In this document: positions 8,329 to 17,126 of the stretch, one piece after another | Layout: every line of letters begins with the position of its first letter | Position numbering within the stretch: position 1 is the stretch's first letter | DNA from: Methanobacteriaceae archaeon | Lineage (GTDB): Archaea; Methanobacteriota; Methanobacteria; Methanobacteriales; Methanobacteriaceae | Length of the DNA stretch: 64,000 nucleotides | Reading direction: 5' to 3' | NCBI GenBank assembly: GCA_029219465.1 | Contig: JAQXTL010000004.1 | Span: forward strand, 1 to 64,000 | Program-made: the position numbers and the translations under genes | The notes under the pieces: generated by a model | The model's input: only the letters and a program-made list of their open reading frames with translations | The model's database searches: none | What the model was told of the DNA's origin: nothing

Positions 8329-9351
8329 ATGACTTGTAATATTTTAGTTGGTGGAGCATGGGGTGACGAAGGTAAAGGAAAATGTATTACCTACCTTTGT
8401 AACAATGATAAACCTGACATTATTGCTCGTGCAGGAGTAGGTCCAAATGCAGGACACTCTGTTGAATTTAACGGAGAAAAATATGGTTTAAGATTAACTC
8501 CATCTGGTTTCGTACACACTGGAGCTAAACTCATGATTGGAGCAGGAGTTTTAGTAAACCCAGATGTTTTATTCAAAGAATTTGAAGATTTAAAAAAATA
8601 TAACGTAAAAGAAAGAATGTGCGTCGACCCAAGATGTGCAATTATCAGCAACGACCACATGGAAAGAGACAAAAGTTCAGAACACTTAGCTAAAAAAATC
8701 GGAAGTACCGGATCTGGTTGTGGACCAGCAAACTCCGATAGAGTATTAAGAACTATTGACTTAGCACAAGACATTCCTGAACTTGAAGAATACATCACTG
8801 ATGTTTCCCTTGCATGTAACGAAACCCTTGATGAAGGCGGAGACGTATTCATTGAAGGATCACAAGGATTTGCACTTTCCCTTTACTATGGAAGCTATCC
8901 TTATGTAACAAGTAAAGACACTACTGCATCAACCTTTGCAGCAGATGTCGGTGTAGGACCAACTAAAGTAGATGAAGTCATTAACGTATTTAAATCCTAC
9001 ATTTCCCGTGTTGGAGAAGGACCATTCCCAACTGAAATGTCACAAAAAGAAGCTGAAGAACATGGATGGGAAGAATACGGTGTTGTAACCGGACGTCGTA
9101 GAAGAATCGGATACTTCGATATGGATCTTGCAAAAGAATCCTGTAGAATTAACGGCGCAACACAAATTGCACTTACTTGCGTAGATAAATTATACCCTGA
9201 TTGTGCAAGAACACAAGACTACAGTGATTTATCTGTTGAAAGTAAAGCTTTCATTGAAGATATTCAAAGTGCAACCGGTGTACCAGTTACTATTATTTCA
9301 ACTGGACCTGACTTAAACGATACTATCGATTTAAGAAAAGAATTATTATAA
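8329..9351 (+). CDS. purA: Adenylosuccinate synthetase, archaeal short form
   Basis: Catalyses the GTP-dependent joining of IMP and aspartate to adenylosuccinate, the first committed step to AMP. The phosphate loop [11 protein letters not shown] is at residues 8-18, with catalytic D13, and H43 sits in NAGHS. The IMP/GTP-binding [13 protein letters not shown] segment and [13 protein letters not shown] are also present. At 340 residues it is the short archaeal type, lacking insertions of the 430-residue bacterial enzyme. Start ATG 8329 has AAGGAG upstream. It is a single-gene unit with a hairpin immediately behind the stop. Confidence 0.95.
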   Translation: MTCNILVGGAWGDEGKGKCITYLCNNDKPDIIARAGVGPNAGHSVEFNGEKYGLRLTPSGFVHTGAKLMIGAGVLVNPDVLFKEFEDLKKYNVKERMCVDPRCAIISNDHMERDKSSEHLAKKIGSTGSGCGPANSDRVLRTIDLAQDIPELEEYITDVSLACNETLDEGGDVFIEGSQGFALSLYYGSYPYVTSKDTTASTFAADVGVGPTKVDEVINVFKSYISRVGEGPFPTEMSQKEAEEHGWEEYGVVTGRRRRIGYFDMDLAKESCRINGATQIALTCVDKLYPDCARTQDYSDLSVESKAFIEDIQSATGVPVTIISTGPDLNDTIDLRKELL

Positions 9352-9372
9352 CGGATTAAATTTCCGTTTTTT
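9351..9372 (+). terminator. purA terminator
   Basis: ACGGA (9351-9355) pairs with TCCGT (9363-9367) across a 7-nt loop and is followed by a T run. The stem begins at the last base of the purA stop codon. Termination is inferred from this layout. Confidence 0.55.
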
Positions 9373-9729
9373 ACTATTTTTTTTAATTATTTTAAAACGA
9401 GAAAAATAATAGCTATCAAAGACTAACTTCAATAGCTATTGTAGACAGTAAAAAGAAACCTGTGAGAATTTCTTTTTTATTTTTTTAACTATACCTATAC
9501 TAATGGAAAAAAATTAATAACTACTGATTTGAGCTAAAAATCAACAGTTAGCTGATGATGAAATATTAATATAGACATAATTACTTTGAAAAATAACCAA
9601 ATAATTCCTATTTAACTATTTTTCTAACATTAGTACCATTAATACTAATCTTAGAAAGACAATTAGTAGGGAAAGTAAATAGCTAATGTGGAGAATAGCT
9701 ATTTACATTTTTTGGCAGTTTTTTATTAA
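9352..9729. other. Intergenic region between convergent purA and redox unit
   Basis: About 380 bp without a gene. It contains the purA terminator, a second hairpin with AAAAGAAA (9451-9458) and TTTCTTTT (9469-9476), two copies of AATAGCTAT (9408-9416, 9431-9439) and a strong stem at 9675-9706. No ORF is supported. Confidence 0.55.
9675..9713. terminator. Strong 11-bp hairpin, probable terminator
   Basis: GTAAATAGCTA (9675-9685) pairs perfectly with TAGCTATTTAC (9696-9706) around a 10-nt loop, followed on the plus strand by ATTTTTT. It lies 17 bp outside the stop of the minus-strand gene at 9730, so it may serve both strands, although the T run favours the plus strand. Confidence 0.5.
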
Positions 9730-10131
9730 TTACAAATCAAGAGGTCCTAATTTAGTTAAGGTTTTATGAAACTCTTCCATAGTAGTTTGGAATTTTTCAC
9801 CTTCAGATGCGGAAATCCATTCGTGACGGAATCTTTGCTTTTCGATTCCGAATTCTTCAAGAATATCTTCTATGATTTTTGCTCTTCTAGACCATTTGTA
9901 GTTACCAGCATCATAGTGACAGTCCCCAATATGACAACCCCCTACAAATACCCCATCAGCTCCTTCCTGGAAAGCCTTAAACACCATAGACGGATTGATT
10001 CTACCTGAACACATTACACGAATGATCCTAATATTTGATGGGTATTGCATACGTGCAGTTCCAGCGGTATCAGCACCACAATAACAACACCAGTTACATA
10101 ATAAACCTACGATTTTTAAATCTTCAGACAT
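9730..10131 (-). CDS. MvhD/FlpD-like iron-sulfur protein
   Basis: About 133 residues, the length of the delta subunit of methyl-viologen-reducing hydrogenase. Such proteins carry a [2Fe-2S] cluster and link hydrogenase or formate dehydrogenase to heterodisulfide reductase. Family landmarks are the N-terminal [22 protein letters not shown] near residue 43, and [10 protein letters not shown] near 67. I use ATG 10131; the GTG at 10140 is part of the ribosome site AGAGGTGAT. The gene is 11 bp behind the F420 dehydrogenase beta-like gene on the same strand. The set resembles the flp (formate dehydrogenase-like) operon described in Methanothermobacter; whether it acts with heterodisulfide reductase here is inferred. 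Confidence 0.88.
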   Translation of the reverse strand: MSEDLKIVGLLCNWCCYCGADTAGTARMQYPSNIRIIRVMCSGRINPSMVFKAFQEGADGVFVGGCHIGDCHYDAGNYKWSRRAKIIEDILEEFGIEKQRFRHEWISASEGEKFQTTMEEFHKTLTKLGPLDL

Positions 10132-10142
10132 TAAAATCACCT

Positions 10143-11279
10143 CTATAATTCAGTTTTTTGTGGACTATACAAAGGAGGTCTAGCATCATCTGAAACTCCA
10201 GATATATAGCCGGTTCTATTATAATATTTTTTCTGCAATTTATCGAAAATTAATGAAACAGGAATGTCCATTGGGCATACATCATCACATTGACCGCAAT
10301 CGCAACAGCTAAAACTCATATGGGATAATCTTACACCCTGGAATGCAATAGGACTTGGTGATAAGTTTTCTTCATCCTTAAAGTAGGATTTGTCTAATTC
10401 ACATTCATTACACCAGCAGATTGGACAGATATCACGACAAGCATAACATTTAATACATCGTTTCCAGTCATCCATAGTACTTACAGTTTCATAAGTTACT
10501 TCCTGGTTCTTTTTAGCCATGTTAATCATGACATTTTCAACTTTGCTTCTTGTTTGAATAGCTGCTTCAGACGGAGATTTTGTTTCAAGCAAACCCTCCT
10601 TTTTAGCGCCATCAATTAATTGCTGGCCTTTTTCATCGTTGATTTCAATGAAAGTCCAGCCTTGTTCAGCTCCCCAGTTTCCACATGCAATGTTAGCTTT
10701 TCTTGGTATTTTTACATCACATCTCTGACAGTTATTACGTCTTCCATATCCTTTTTCTTCTAAATCATGGATTTTTACTGCTTCTTCACTTCCATCAGCT
10801 AGTTCAATGATAAATTTACCTTTATCAATTTCTTCACTTACAACATCATCAGGAGCAGCTTCGTAAAACAAATCAATCATTTTTCTACCACTTATTGGTG
10901 AAACAGTTCCACCACAGTTAAGACCAATGAAATAGAGATTATCTTTATTGATTTTGTGTCTTTTAATAAGTTCATCCATTGCTCTCATATCACAAGGTTT
11001 AACTGCCATTGCAATTTTTTGATTCCTGCAGTATTTTTCTACTAAATCTCCAATCATTGTTGGTGCACAGTGATATGAACCTGCAGTTTTTAATAAATCA
11101 ACACTATCAGTTATAAATACAGGCATTGCATCATAAATGTCATCACATGGCATGATTGTTAAAACTCCGTCAACAAGTTCACTATCAAGTAAATATTTAA
11201 AAATACTTGTTACTGCTCCTCCACATTCTCCAGCACTTAGAATATCATCATCTTGAGATTTTGCTAAAACATAACTCAT
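10143..11279 (-). CDS. F420-dependent dehydrogenase beta subunit-like protein (FdhB/FlpB family)
   Basis: About 378 residues. The family transfers electrons between iron-sulfur clusters and coenzyme F420 through FAD, as in formate dehydrogenase FdhB and hydrogenase FrhB. The N-terminal [13 protein letters not shown] is the typical start of the FrhB domain. The C-terminal part holds two four-cysteine motifs, [12 protein letters not shown] and [12 protein letters not shown], plus extra cysteines between them (CWCNEC). I use ATG 11279 with GGTGA upstream; the TTG at 11291 only adds residues encoded by the ribosome site. It is flanked by a molybdopterin-oxidoreductase-like gene (gap 13 bp) and an MvhD-like gene. 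The physiological donor is not evident, because the alpha-like neighbour lacks a catalytic residue. Confidence 0.88.
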   Translation of the reverse strand: MSYVLAKSQDDDILSAGECGGAVTSIFKYLLDSELVDGVLTIMPCDDIYDAMPVFITDSVDLLKTAGSYHCAPTMIGDLVEKYCRNQKIAMAVKPCDMRAMDELIKRHKINKDNLYFIGLNCGGTVSPISGRKMIDLFYEAAPDDVVSEEIDKGKFIIELADGSEEAVKIHDLEEKGYGRRNNCQRCDVKIPRKANIACGNWGAEQGWTFIEINDEKGQQLIDGAKKEGLLETKSPSEAAIQTRSKVENVMINMAKKNQEVTYETVSTMDDWKRCIKCYACRDICPICWCNECELDKSYFKDEENLSPSPIAFQGVRLSHMSFSCCDCGQCDDVCPMDIPVSLIFDKLQKKYYNRTGYISGVSDDARPPLYSPQKTEL

Positions 11280-11292
11280 ATAACTCACCAAT

Positions 11293-12297
11293 TTAGTTTA
11301 ATTTATCAATTATTTCGATTATTCCTAATTCGTCTGAGTCTACAATGGTGCTGAAAGTTTGAACATCACCCATTGAATTTACAAATGATCCATCCTTTTC
11401 AAGCCAGGTTTTAATTGGAACAGTGATATCAGACATTTTTGTTGTATTATTTTCACATGATGCAAAAGTGATGATTTTTGATAATTTTGTAAAATCAAAA
11501 TCAAATTCGCAGGTAACATCGTCATCAAATACCACTAAGACTTGAGTATTCTCAAACATATCAATCATTTCATCTAAGGATTTGGCATCGATAATATCCA
11601 ATGCACCTTTTGAATTTGATTTGGAAAATACTGGTAAAACTTTACAGTCAAGTTCTTCAATTTTTATTAAATCATCCTGTGAATCTACATAGTTAAATAC
11701 AACTACGGAGGAATTATCGATTTCACAGGAGCTTAAAAACTCATCAATTGAAGTGTTATATGTTTTATCAGCAATTGAAAATGTAACTGACTTTTCAGTT
11801 TTACCAAGTGCATAAATTTCAGCACCATTCTGTTTAGCATGAACAATTCTTCTTCCAATCAATGGATTTTCATATAAAATATCCCCAATTACAAATACTT
11901 TGTTGGCACCAGCAATATCATCATAAGAAGCAACATCACTAAAATTTTTTAAATTATCTGCATAAAATGCAACGTTATAATTTTTGGACTCACCAAATTT
12001 AGCAATAGCTTCAATTTCTTCAAGAGAATTATTACCAGAACAAAGTAAAGTAACATCAGATGCCTCAACACCATCAAGCTCTTTTGAAACTTCACTTATG
12101 AGTTTAGAAACATCCACATCTCCAAATTTATTTAAGTAACAGTCAATTGAATTTCTTCCATTTAAACAGTTTTTTCCAGCGTTAACCGGATGTCTTTTAT
12201 ATGGAAAAGTTCCAACTATTTCACCATCATTTAAAACTACATTAAGTCCGCAGCCTACACTACAAGACGGACATAATGTATGCTTAATTTCTAACAT
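11293..12297 (-). CDS. Short molybdopterin-oxidoreductase-like protein (FdhA/FwdB-like, no active-site motif)
   Basis: 334 residues, about half the length of a formate dehydrogenase alpha subunit. The N-terminus has the [4Fe-4S] motif C9-x2-C12-x3-C16-x27-C44. A Rossmann-like middle part follows, and the C-terminal VPIKTWLEKDGSFVNSMGDV matches the end of the molybdopterin oxidoreductase domain (pterin cofactor, LPxxxxxEKxGTFxN style). I do not see the segment with the selenocysteine or cysteine metal ligand, nor the C-terminal dinucleotide-binding domain. It may be an electron-transfer or scaffold remnant, or resemble FwdB more than FdhA. ATG 12297 has GGAGATG upstream. It is the first gene of the three-gene redox unit. 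Confidence 0.75.
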   Translation of the reverse strand: MLEIKHTLCPSCSVGCGLNVVLNDGEIVGTFPYKRHPVNAGKNCLNGRNSIDCYLNKFGDVDVSKLISEVSKELDGVEASDVTLLCSGNNSLEEIEAIAKFGESKNYNVAFYADNLKNFSDVASYDDIAGANKVFVIGDILYENPLIGRRIVHAKQNGAEIYALGKTEKSVTFSIADKTYNTSIDEFLSSCEIDNSSVVVFNYVDSQDDLIKIEELDCKVLPVFSKSNSKGALDIIDAKSLDEMIDMFENTQVLVVFDDDVTCEFDFDFTKLSKIITFASCENNTTKMSDITVPIKTWLEKDGSFVNSMGDVQTFSTIVDSDELGIIEIIDKLN

Positions 12298-12908
12298 AAT
12301 ACATCTCCAAAATTTAGTTATAAAAGCATTTCACTCTTACAAACAATTAATTAATAAAAATTATCCAATTAACAAAATAATCAAATAATCTATACAATAC
12401 TAACAAGTAATAACCATATAAAGATTATTAAAAAAATTTGAAATAAATTAGGCTTTAAATTAAATATTAAGGTTTTACAATAGCCATTTTTTAAAAATAA
12501 TTTCTTAGTATTTGAATTATTAAAAATAAAAAGATAATAGCTTAGAAATTGGAAAAAATAATAATTAATAAAAAAATAGAAAATTAATTAAAAATGATTA
12601 AATTGGAAAAAATTTATTTTTATTGGTTATTATTGAAAAAAATAAGAATAATTTATGGAAATTTTTAAAAATAAGTATTTTAAATAGGAATTTTTGAAAA
12701 TAAATTGATTTGAATTTAATTTGAAAATAGTAATACTTTTTAATAAAATAATACTACTTATAATAATAAAATTTTATTAAATATTAATACTTATGAACAG
12801 TCAAGTTTTACAAGATAATAATTTTGAACTAGTACATGAAGATTAGAATTAATCAATGCTTTTATTAAATAGTTTAATAAATACTTTGCAAAATCCAATT
12901 AAACTAGA
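12298..12908. other. AT-rich intergenic region
   Basis: About 610 bp, extremely AT rich. It contains a probable promoter for the redox unit (12415-12422). A 17-codon ORF on the plus strand (12793-12846) has no ribosome site and is not called. No RNA gene or repeat is supported; the region separates core genes from the accessory XRE/ImmA/PIN unit. Confidence 0.55.
12415..12422 (-). promoter_or_regulatory. TATA box of the redox unit
   Basis: TTTATATG on the minus strand lies about 118 bp upstream of the ATG at 12297, implying a leader of about 90 nt. It is the best box A match in this otherwise A/T-rich stretch; role inferred. Confidence 0.35.
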
Positions 12909-13488
12909 TTATAAAGAAATATTATTTAAGAATTTTTTACAGTCCCCATCATAAAGTTCATCATAATACTCAAAAAATGAATTACAAGGCAAATCCATCC
13001 CATTACAAATCATACCAACATATAATGAATTAGCAGTGTCAATTGAAATAATCTCTTTTTTAAGAGCCTCAGTTAAAATCATAGAACTTGTTATTAACCC
13101 AATATCCAAATCTTCAATATATTCCAACACATCACTTAGATTATTACTAGCAACAATCCCATTGTTTAGATGAGCTAATGCCATTGCAGCAGATTCACCA
13201 GAACCACAAACCTTACCTGTTTTGCTCCAAAAACCTTTTTCAATTGATTTATATGTAACATATTCTTGAGATGGAAAATATATTTCTCTAATTTCCACAA
13301 AACTTTCTTTTAAATTTTCAAAATTTCGTTTTACAATTAATGGAGTACTTTCATTCATTATCTCCTGATAAACTTGTTCAGGAATAACAATTTTTGGAAA
13401 ATAACTCTTCTAAAACATAACCTGCATCCACAAATAAAAATGACTCCAAACAGTCAGCATCATAGAAAATAGGCTTATTCAAAGACAT
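12909..13488 (-). pseudogene. PIN-domain protein gene disrupted by a frameshift
   Basis: The apparent 149-residue ORF (13358-12909) is only the C-terminal part. Upstream in another frame, from ATG 13488 (or TTG 13482), the sequence encodes KPIFYDADCLESFLFVDAGY, a typical PIN N-terminus with its first metal-binding Asp. The two frames join at the run of four A (13398-13401, plus strand): removing one base gives LFPKIVIPEQVYQEI, the expected PIN continuation. The full span of 580 bp is one more than a multiple of three. The later GSGESAAMALA segment holds the conserved acidic residue, and the total would be about 192 residues. PIN proteins are Mg-dependent RNases, often toxins. The start overlaps the end of the ImmA/IrrE gene. 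It is either truly inactive or carries a homopolymer sequencing error. Confidence 0.8.
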
Positions 13489-14194
13489 TCACCTCATTAT
13501 AAAGAATATCATTTCTGAAACTCTTTAATAAAATTTCTCTGCGTTTTCCACCAGTTATTTTTTTATCATCAAATGCTTTTTCAGTTAAACGTATCAATTC
13601 ACCTATAGATGAATATTTTTGATTTTCCAAAGAAGGTTTATAAAGACTAGTATCATAACCTAAACGATTAGCTTGCCTAATTATATCTGAGCCATACTCT
13701 TCAAATTGATCATCATTAATCCAGTTCAAGTTTTTAAGACGCATAAGCATGGCTGAATTACTAACTTGAAAATACTGTTCACATTTAATTACATCTTCAA
13801 GTGACCAATCATCAATATTATTCTTATTTTTAAACCAGTATAGAGCACTATCCGGCATAAGTAATGCTGAGGCGAAATCATTTGCATTTTTTTCACTTTC
13901 ACTATTGGTATTAACACCACAAACAACAAATTCACCTATATCATCATAAAGTAAATGATACAACTCATGAGCAAGTGTGAAATTTTGCCTTCCAATAGTA
14001 TGATTTGTATTAACAAAAATTATATTATCCTCATCTGTTTTAGAACAGCAACCACTAATATTTGTTTTCATAGGAAACCAAAGAACAGTTAGATTTTTCA
14101 TATTAGTTTGGATTAAAGAACGAAGATTAACACAGGCAAATCCTTCAATACCCCAATCATGCCTTAATGATTGTGCAAATACAGCAGCATCCAT
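13475..14194 (-). CDS. ImmA/IrrE-family metallopeptidase
   Basis: 239 residues. The zinc peptidase motif HELYH is at residues 76-80 in FTLAHELYHLLY, with a downstream glutamate ligand near 101 before NANDFASALLMP; these are hallmarks of the ImmA/IrrE (COG2856) family, whose members cleave repressors or act with XRE antitoxins. It lies 2 bp behind an XRE regulator gene and overlaps the start of a PIN-domain gene by 14 bp. XRE, ImmA/IrrE and PIN together form a toxin-antitoxin-like arrangement. Start ATG 14194. The peptidase may inactivate the XRE protein under stress; this is inference from the family and neighbours. Confidence 0.85.
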   Translation of the reverse strand: MDAAVFAQSLRHDWGIEGFACVNLRSLIQTNMKNLTVLWFPMKTNISGCCSKTDEDNIIFVNTNHTIGRQNFTLAHELYHLLYDDIGEFVVCGVNTNSESEKNANDFASALLMPDSALYWFKNKNNIDDWSLEDVIKCEQYFQVSNSAMLMRLKNLNWINDDQFEEYGSDIIRQANRLGYDTSLYKPSLENQKYSSIGELIRLTEKAFDDKKITGGKRREILLKSFRNDILYNEVNVFE

Positions 14195-14196
14195 AA

Positions 14197-14523
14197 TTAA
14201 TCATCCCTATCCAAGCTTCTTAATAATTTTAAAAATCCAGTAATTTCATTCATTTTTGCAACAACATTCAAATCTACTTTTTCATCACTACGAAAAGCTA
14301 TACTAAAACTTTCATAAAAATCAGTTTCACCTAGCAAATATTCATGTGAACAATTATATAATAAGCATAATTTGTCAAGTAAAGCCATGTTAAAGTTTCT
14401 CTCACCATTTTCTATTTTAGAAAGATAACTTTGCTTAATTTCCAAATAATCAGAAACCTGTTCTTGAGTATATCCATTTTGGATTCGTAATTTCTTTAAA
14501 TTTTTCGCTACAGTGGTTTTCAT
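14197..14523 (-). CDS. XRE-family transcription regulator
   Basis: 108 residues. The N-terminal half is a classical helix-turn-helix: residues about 5-62 with LKKLRIQNGYTQEQVSDYL and QSYLSKIENGERN. The C-terminal 45 residues are unassigned. It heads the XRE-ImmA/IrrE-PIN unit; the next gene begins 2 bp later. A TATA box and a group of repeats (14562-14600) lie directly upstream and would suit autoregulation. Start ATG 14523 with GGGGTG upstream. Confidence 0.9.
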   Translation of the reverse strand: MKTTVAKNLKKLRIQNGYTQEQVSDYLEIKQSYLSKIENGERNFNMALLDKLCLLYNCSHEYLLGETDFYESFSIAFRSDEKVDLNVVAKMNEITGFLKLLRSLDRDD

Positions 14524-14561
14524 GACAACACCCCATGAGTATTCAATAGTTTGTAATAAAA

Positions 14562-14600
14562 AATATATAAATATTATAGAAAATATTATGACAATATTGT
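14562..14600 (-). promoter_or_regulatory. Promoter and probable operator of XRE/ImmA/PIN unit
   Basis: A TATA-like stretch (TTATATATTT on the minus strand, about 14562-14571) stands about 40 bp before the XRE start. Immediately upstream are two copies of AATATTAT (14570-14577 and 14582-14589, 12 bp apart) and a perfect 10-bp palindrome ACAATATTGT (14591-14600). Position and symmetry suggest binding by the XRE protein; not proven by sequence. Confidence 0.45.
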
Positions 14601-14784
14601 AAAAAATATAAAAAATTGATTTAAAAAGGAATAATATAACTTAAAAAATAAATTAAATAATTAATAAGTAATATTCATACACAATAAGAGAATAAAATTA
14701 GATTATTTAAAAATAACGGATGAAAAATATAATATTGAATTTCAATAATAAAAAAGAATTAAAAATAAAAAAATAAAAGAAAAG

Positions 14785-15765
14785 TTAAGCACTTCTCTCA
14801 AGTACAAAATCAGCAATACCAACAAGTATCTGTTTAGATGCAGAGTCATCTAATATTTCAAGTACTTCTTTTGCTTGGTCGACTGATTCTAATGCCAAAT
14901 TGCGAGCATATTCAATAGCACCACAATCTGTTAAAATTTGAATTGCTTCATCTATGTCGCTTTGTGAGTTTTCAGTGTCTTTTAAGATTTCAAATAATCT
15001 TCCAGAGTCATCACTTTCTAAACCTTTAATTGCGATAATAGTCATTTTTCCTTTACCGATGTCTGATCCGATTGGTTTACCTAAGGTTTCTTCATCAGCT
15101 ACTAAATCAAGGTAGTCATCCTGAATTTGGAATGCTAAACCAATTAAACGACCGTATTCGTACATTGCATCGATTACTTCATCAGATGCTCCACCCATAA
15201 TAGCTCCTGCTTTTGTAGCTGCTGCTATTAATGCACCGGTTTTTTTGAAAATCATTTCCATGTATTCATCTTGTTTAACATCGAATCTTTCTTCAAAACT
15301 CATATCAAGTGCTTGACCTTCACAGATTTTTACACATGCATCTGCAACGGTTGCAAGTGCTTTGTTGTTTTGATCAGAACTAGTTCCTTTACTTCCAATA
15401 ATGAGTTCAAATGCTTTTGAGAATAATGTGTCTCCTGCAAGAATAGCTACATCGTCACCCCATACTTTGTGTACAGAAGGCATTCCTCTTCTTGTATCAT
15501 CCTGGTCCATGATATCGTCATGGATAAGTGAAAATGTGTGGATGAGTTCAATAGCTGCTGCTGCGTTAAGTGAAGATTCACGAGCTCCTCCAACTGCTTC
15601 TGCAGTAATTAATGTTAAAGCAGGTCTAAGCATTTTACCTCCAGCTCTTGTAAGATAAACTGATGCATCTGCAAGGTTTTGTGGAGTAATAGTTGCTAAT
15701 TCCTCTTCAATGGTTTTTGTAATATCAATTGAATAATTTCCAAGTACCTCTTTTATGTCACTCAT
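14785..15765 (-). CDS. idsA: Geranylgeranyl/farnesyl diphosphate synthase
   Basis: A trans-prenyltransferase that condenses isopentenyl diphosphate with allylic diphosphates to make C15/C20 chains for archaeal ether lipids. The first aspartate-rich motif is D83-D84-x2-D87 (LIHDDIMDQDDTRRG) and the second is FQIQDDYLD near residue 215. F78, five residues before the first motif, is the chain-length residue seen in archaeal type GGPP/FPP synthases. Length 326 is typical. The start ATG 15765 has GAGGTGAT upstream. It is the last gene of the mvk-ipk-fni-rnj-idsA string, so isoprenoid supply genes are co-transcribed. Confidence 0.93.
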   Translation of the reverse strand: MSDIKEVLGNYSIDITKTIEEELATITPQNLADASVYLTRAGGKMLRPALTLITAEAVGGARESSLNAAAAIELIHTFSLIHDDIMDQDDTRRGMPSVHKVWGDDVAILAGDTLFSKAFELIIGSKGTSSDQNNKALATVADACVKICEGQALDMSFEERFDVKQDEYMEMIFKKTGALIAAATKAGAIMGGASDEVIDAMYEYGRLIGLAFQIQDDYLDLVADEETLGKPIGSDIGKGKMTIIAIKGLESDDSGRLFEILKDTENSQSDIDEAIQILTDCGAIEYARNLALESVDQAKEVLEILDDSASKQILVGIADFVLERSA

Positions 15766-15779
15766 GTAATCACCTCAAA

Positions 15780-17123
15780 TTAACTTTTAAATACTTGTGC
15801 TTGTGCGTTTCTTAAGATGTGGATATCATATCCAATTCTGTAACCTTCTTCTTCAGCAAGTTCTGAATATGCAGCAAGCATGGATAAGTCTCCGTGTGCA
15901 GGAATAATATGTTGTGGTTTTAACATACGTAAGAATTCTCTGTGGTCTTCTCTTCCAGCGTGTCCGGAAACGTGAGCATTAGGATAAATTCTAGCACCTT
16001 TTAATTTTAATCTTCTCTCCATAATGTGTCTGTTTGCAGCATTTGTTGGATTTGGAATAATTGGTGCTGAAATAATTACATTGTCACCTTTTTTAATATT
16101 GAAAGGTGTTCTTCCATTAGCAATTCTTGGAAGTAATGCATCTGGTTCTCCTTGATGACCAGTAGTTACTAAAAGATAGTTAGCTCTGTCTTCATCAGCT
16201 CTCATTAATGCTTTGTTGATTGCTTTAGGTGATCCGTAGATACTTGCGTTTTTAGGTAATTTTAAGATTCCTAATTTTTGTGCAATTCCACAGAATCTCT
16301 CCATAGATCTTCCAAGGAATAAAATTTCCCTGTGACTTTTCTTAGCAATATCAGCAATAGCTTGTACACGTTCAACGTGAGATGAAAATGTAGTAACTAT
16401 CATACCAGTTTTTTCTTGGAGAGGTCTTTTCATAACATCTTCTAAGATATTGCGAGCAATACGCTCTGAGTGAGTTTTAACCTCATTATAATTGTTAGCG
16501 TTAGTTGTCTCAACGATTAAAGCAAGTACTCCTTCTCTACCTAATTCTTTTAATCTTCTATAATCAGGTGGTGGAGATACTTTTTGATGATTATCAAATT
16601 TGAAATCCAAAGCGTAAACAATGATTCCTTCAGGAGTGTGTAAAACCGGAAATACTGCCTGTGGAATACTGTGAGTAGATTGTACAAATTCCAAAGTAAT
16701 GTCTTTTGATAATTTTAATTTACTACCTGCATTTAAAGGTCTGATTGGATTGTTTACTTTGAATTTACGTTCTCCTTTAATCTGCTTTTCAATTAAAGCA
16801 GTAGTATATGGAGTTCCAATTAATGGTGCGTCATATCTGTGTGCTAATTTAGCAACTGCACCAATGTGGTCTAAGTGACCGTGTGAAAAAATTATTCCTT
16901 TAACTTTTCCATCAACATCCTTCATTAATGTGTCGTCAGGAATAACTCCCCTTTCAATTAAGTCTAAACTATGCATTCTGTCGATATCTGTATCTTCATG
17001 CATACTAATTCTGTCCAAATGGATACCCATATCAAAAATGATGACGTCTTCACCAATTTTGACAGCAGTCATGTTCTTCCCAACTTCCTGATATCCACCG
17101 ATAGCGATTACTTCAACGCTCAT
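15780..17123 (-). CDS. rnj: Ribonuclease J (archaeal, beta-CASP metallo-beta-lactamase)
   Basis: 447 residues. The metallo-beta-lactamase metal motif HGHLDH is at H81-x-H83-x-D85-H86; beta-CASP features include TFSSHVERVQAI, LLVTTGHQGEP and HVSGHAGREDHREFL, and a final IIPAHGD. Archaeal RNase J is a 5'-3' exoribonuclease acting in RNA decay. It lacks the N-terminal KH domains of aCPSF proteins, which separates it from that relative. It sits between fni and idsA with gaps of 3 and 14 bp; this arrangement within an isoprenoid string recurs in Methanobacteriales as I recall it. Confidence 0.92.
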   Translation of the reverse strand: MSVEVIAIGGYQEVGKNMTAVKIGEDVIIFDMGIHLDRISMHEDTDIDRMHSLDLIERGVIPDDTLMKDVDGKVKGIIFSHGHLDHIGAVAKLAHRYDAPLIGTPYTTALIEKQIKGERKFKVNNPIRPLNAGSKLKLSKDITLEFVQSTHSIPQAVFPVLHTPEGIIVYALDFKFDNHQKVSPPPDYRRLKELGREGVLALIVETTNANNYNEVKTHSERIARNILEDVMKRPLQEKTGMIVTTFSSHVERVQAIADIAKKSHREILFLGRSMERFCGIAQKLGILKLPKNASIYGSPKAINKALMRADEDRANYLLVTTGHQGEPDALLPRIANGRTPFNIKKGDNVIISAPIIPNPTNAANRHIMERRLKLKGARIYPNAHVSGHAGREDHREFLRMLKPQHIIPAHGDLSMLAAYSELAEEEGYRIGYDIHILRNAQAQVFKS

Positions 17124-17126
17124 GTC

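Noticed and set aside
8391-8852. 153-residue ORF antisense to purA
   Set aside because: It lies wholly within a clearly conserved gene and its translation has no family features; it reflects the codon bias of the sense strand.
9408-9704. Recurring AATAGCTATT-like words, also near 4984, 12480 and 37474, as a possible repeat family
   Set aside because: Copies differ, spacing is irregular and the word is nearly self-complementary and AT rich, so chance plus terminator stems explains it.
11293-12297. Truncation of a full formate dehydrogenase alpha gene by mutation
   Set aside because: The protein has a proper ending segment (EKDGSFVN) and no remnant of the missing half in any frame nearby, so it looks like a short family member rather than a broken gene.
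12793-12846. 17-codon ORF on the plus strand in the 610-bp gap
   Set aside because: No ribosome site and too short for any support; chance in AT-rich DNA.
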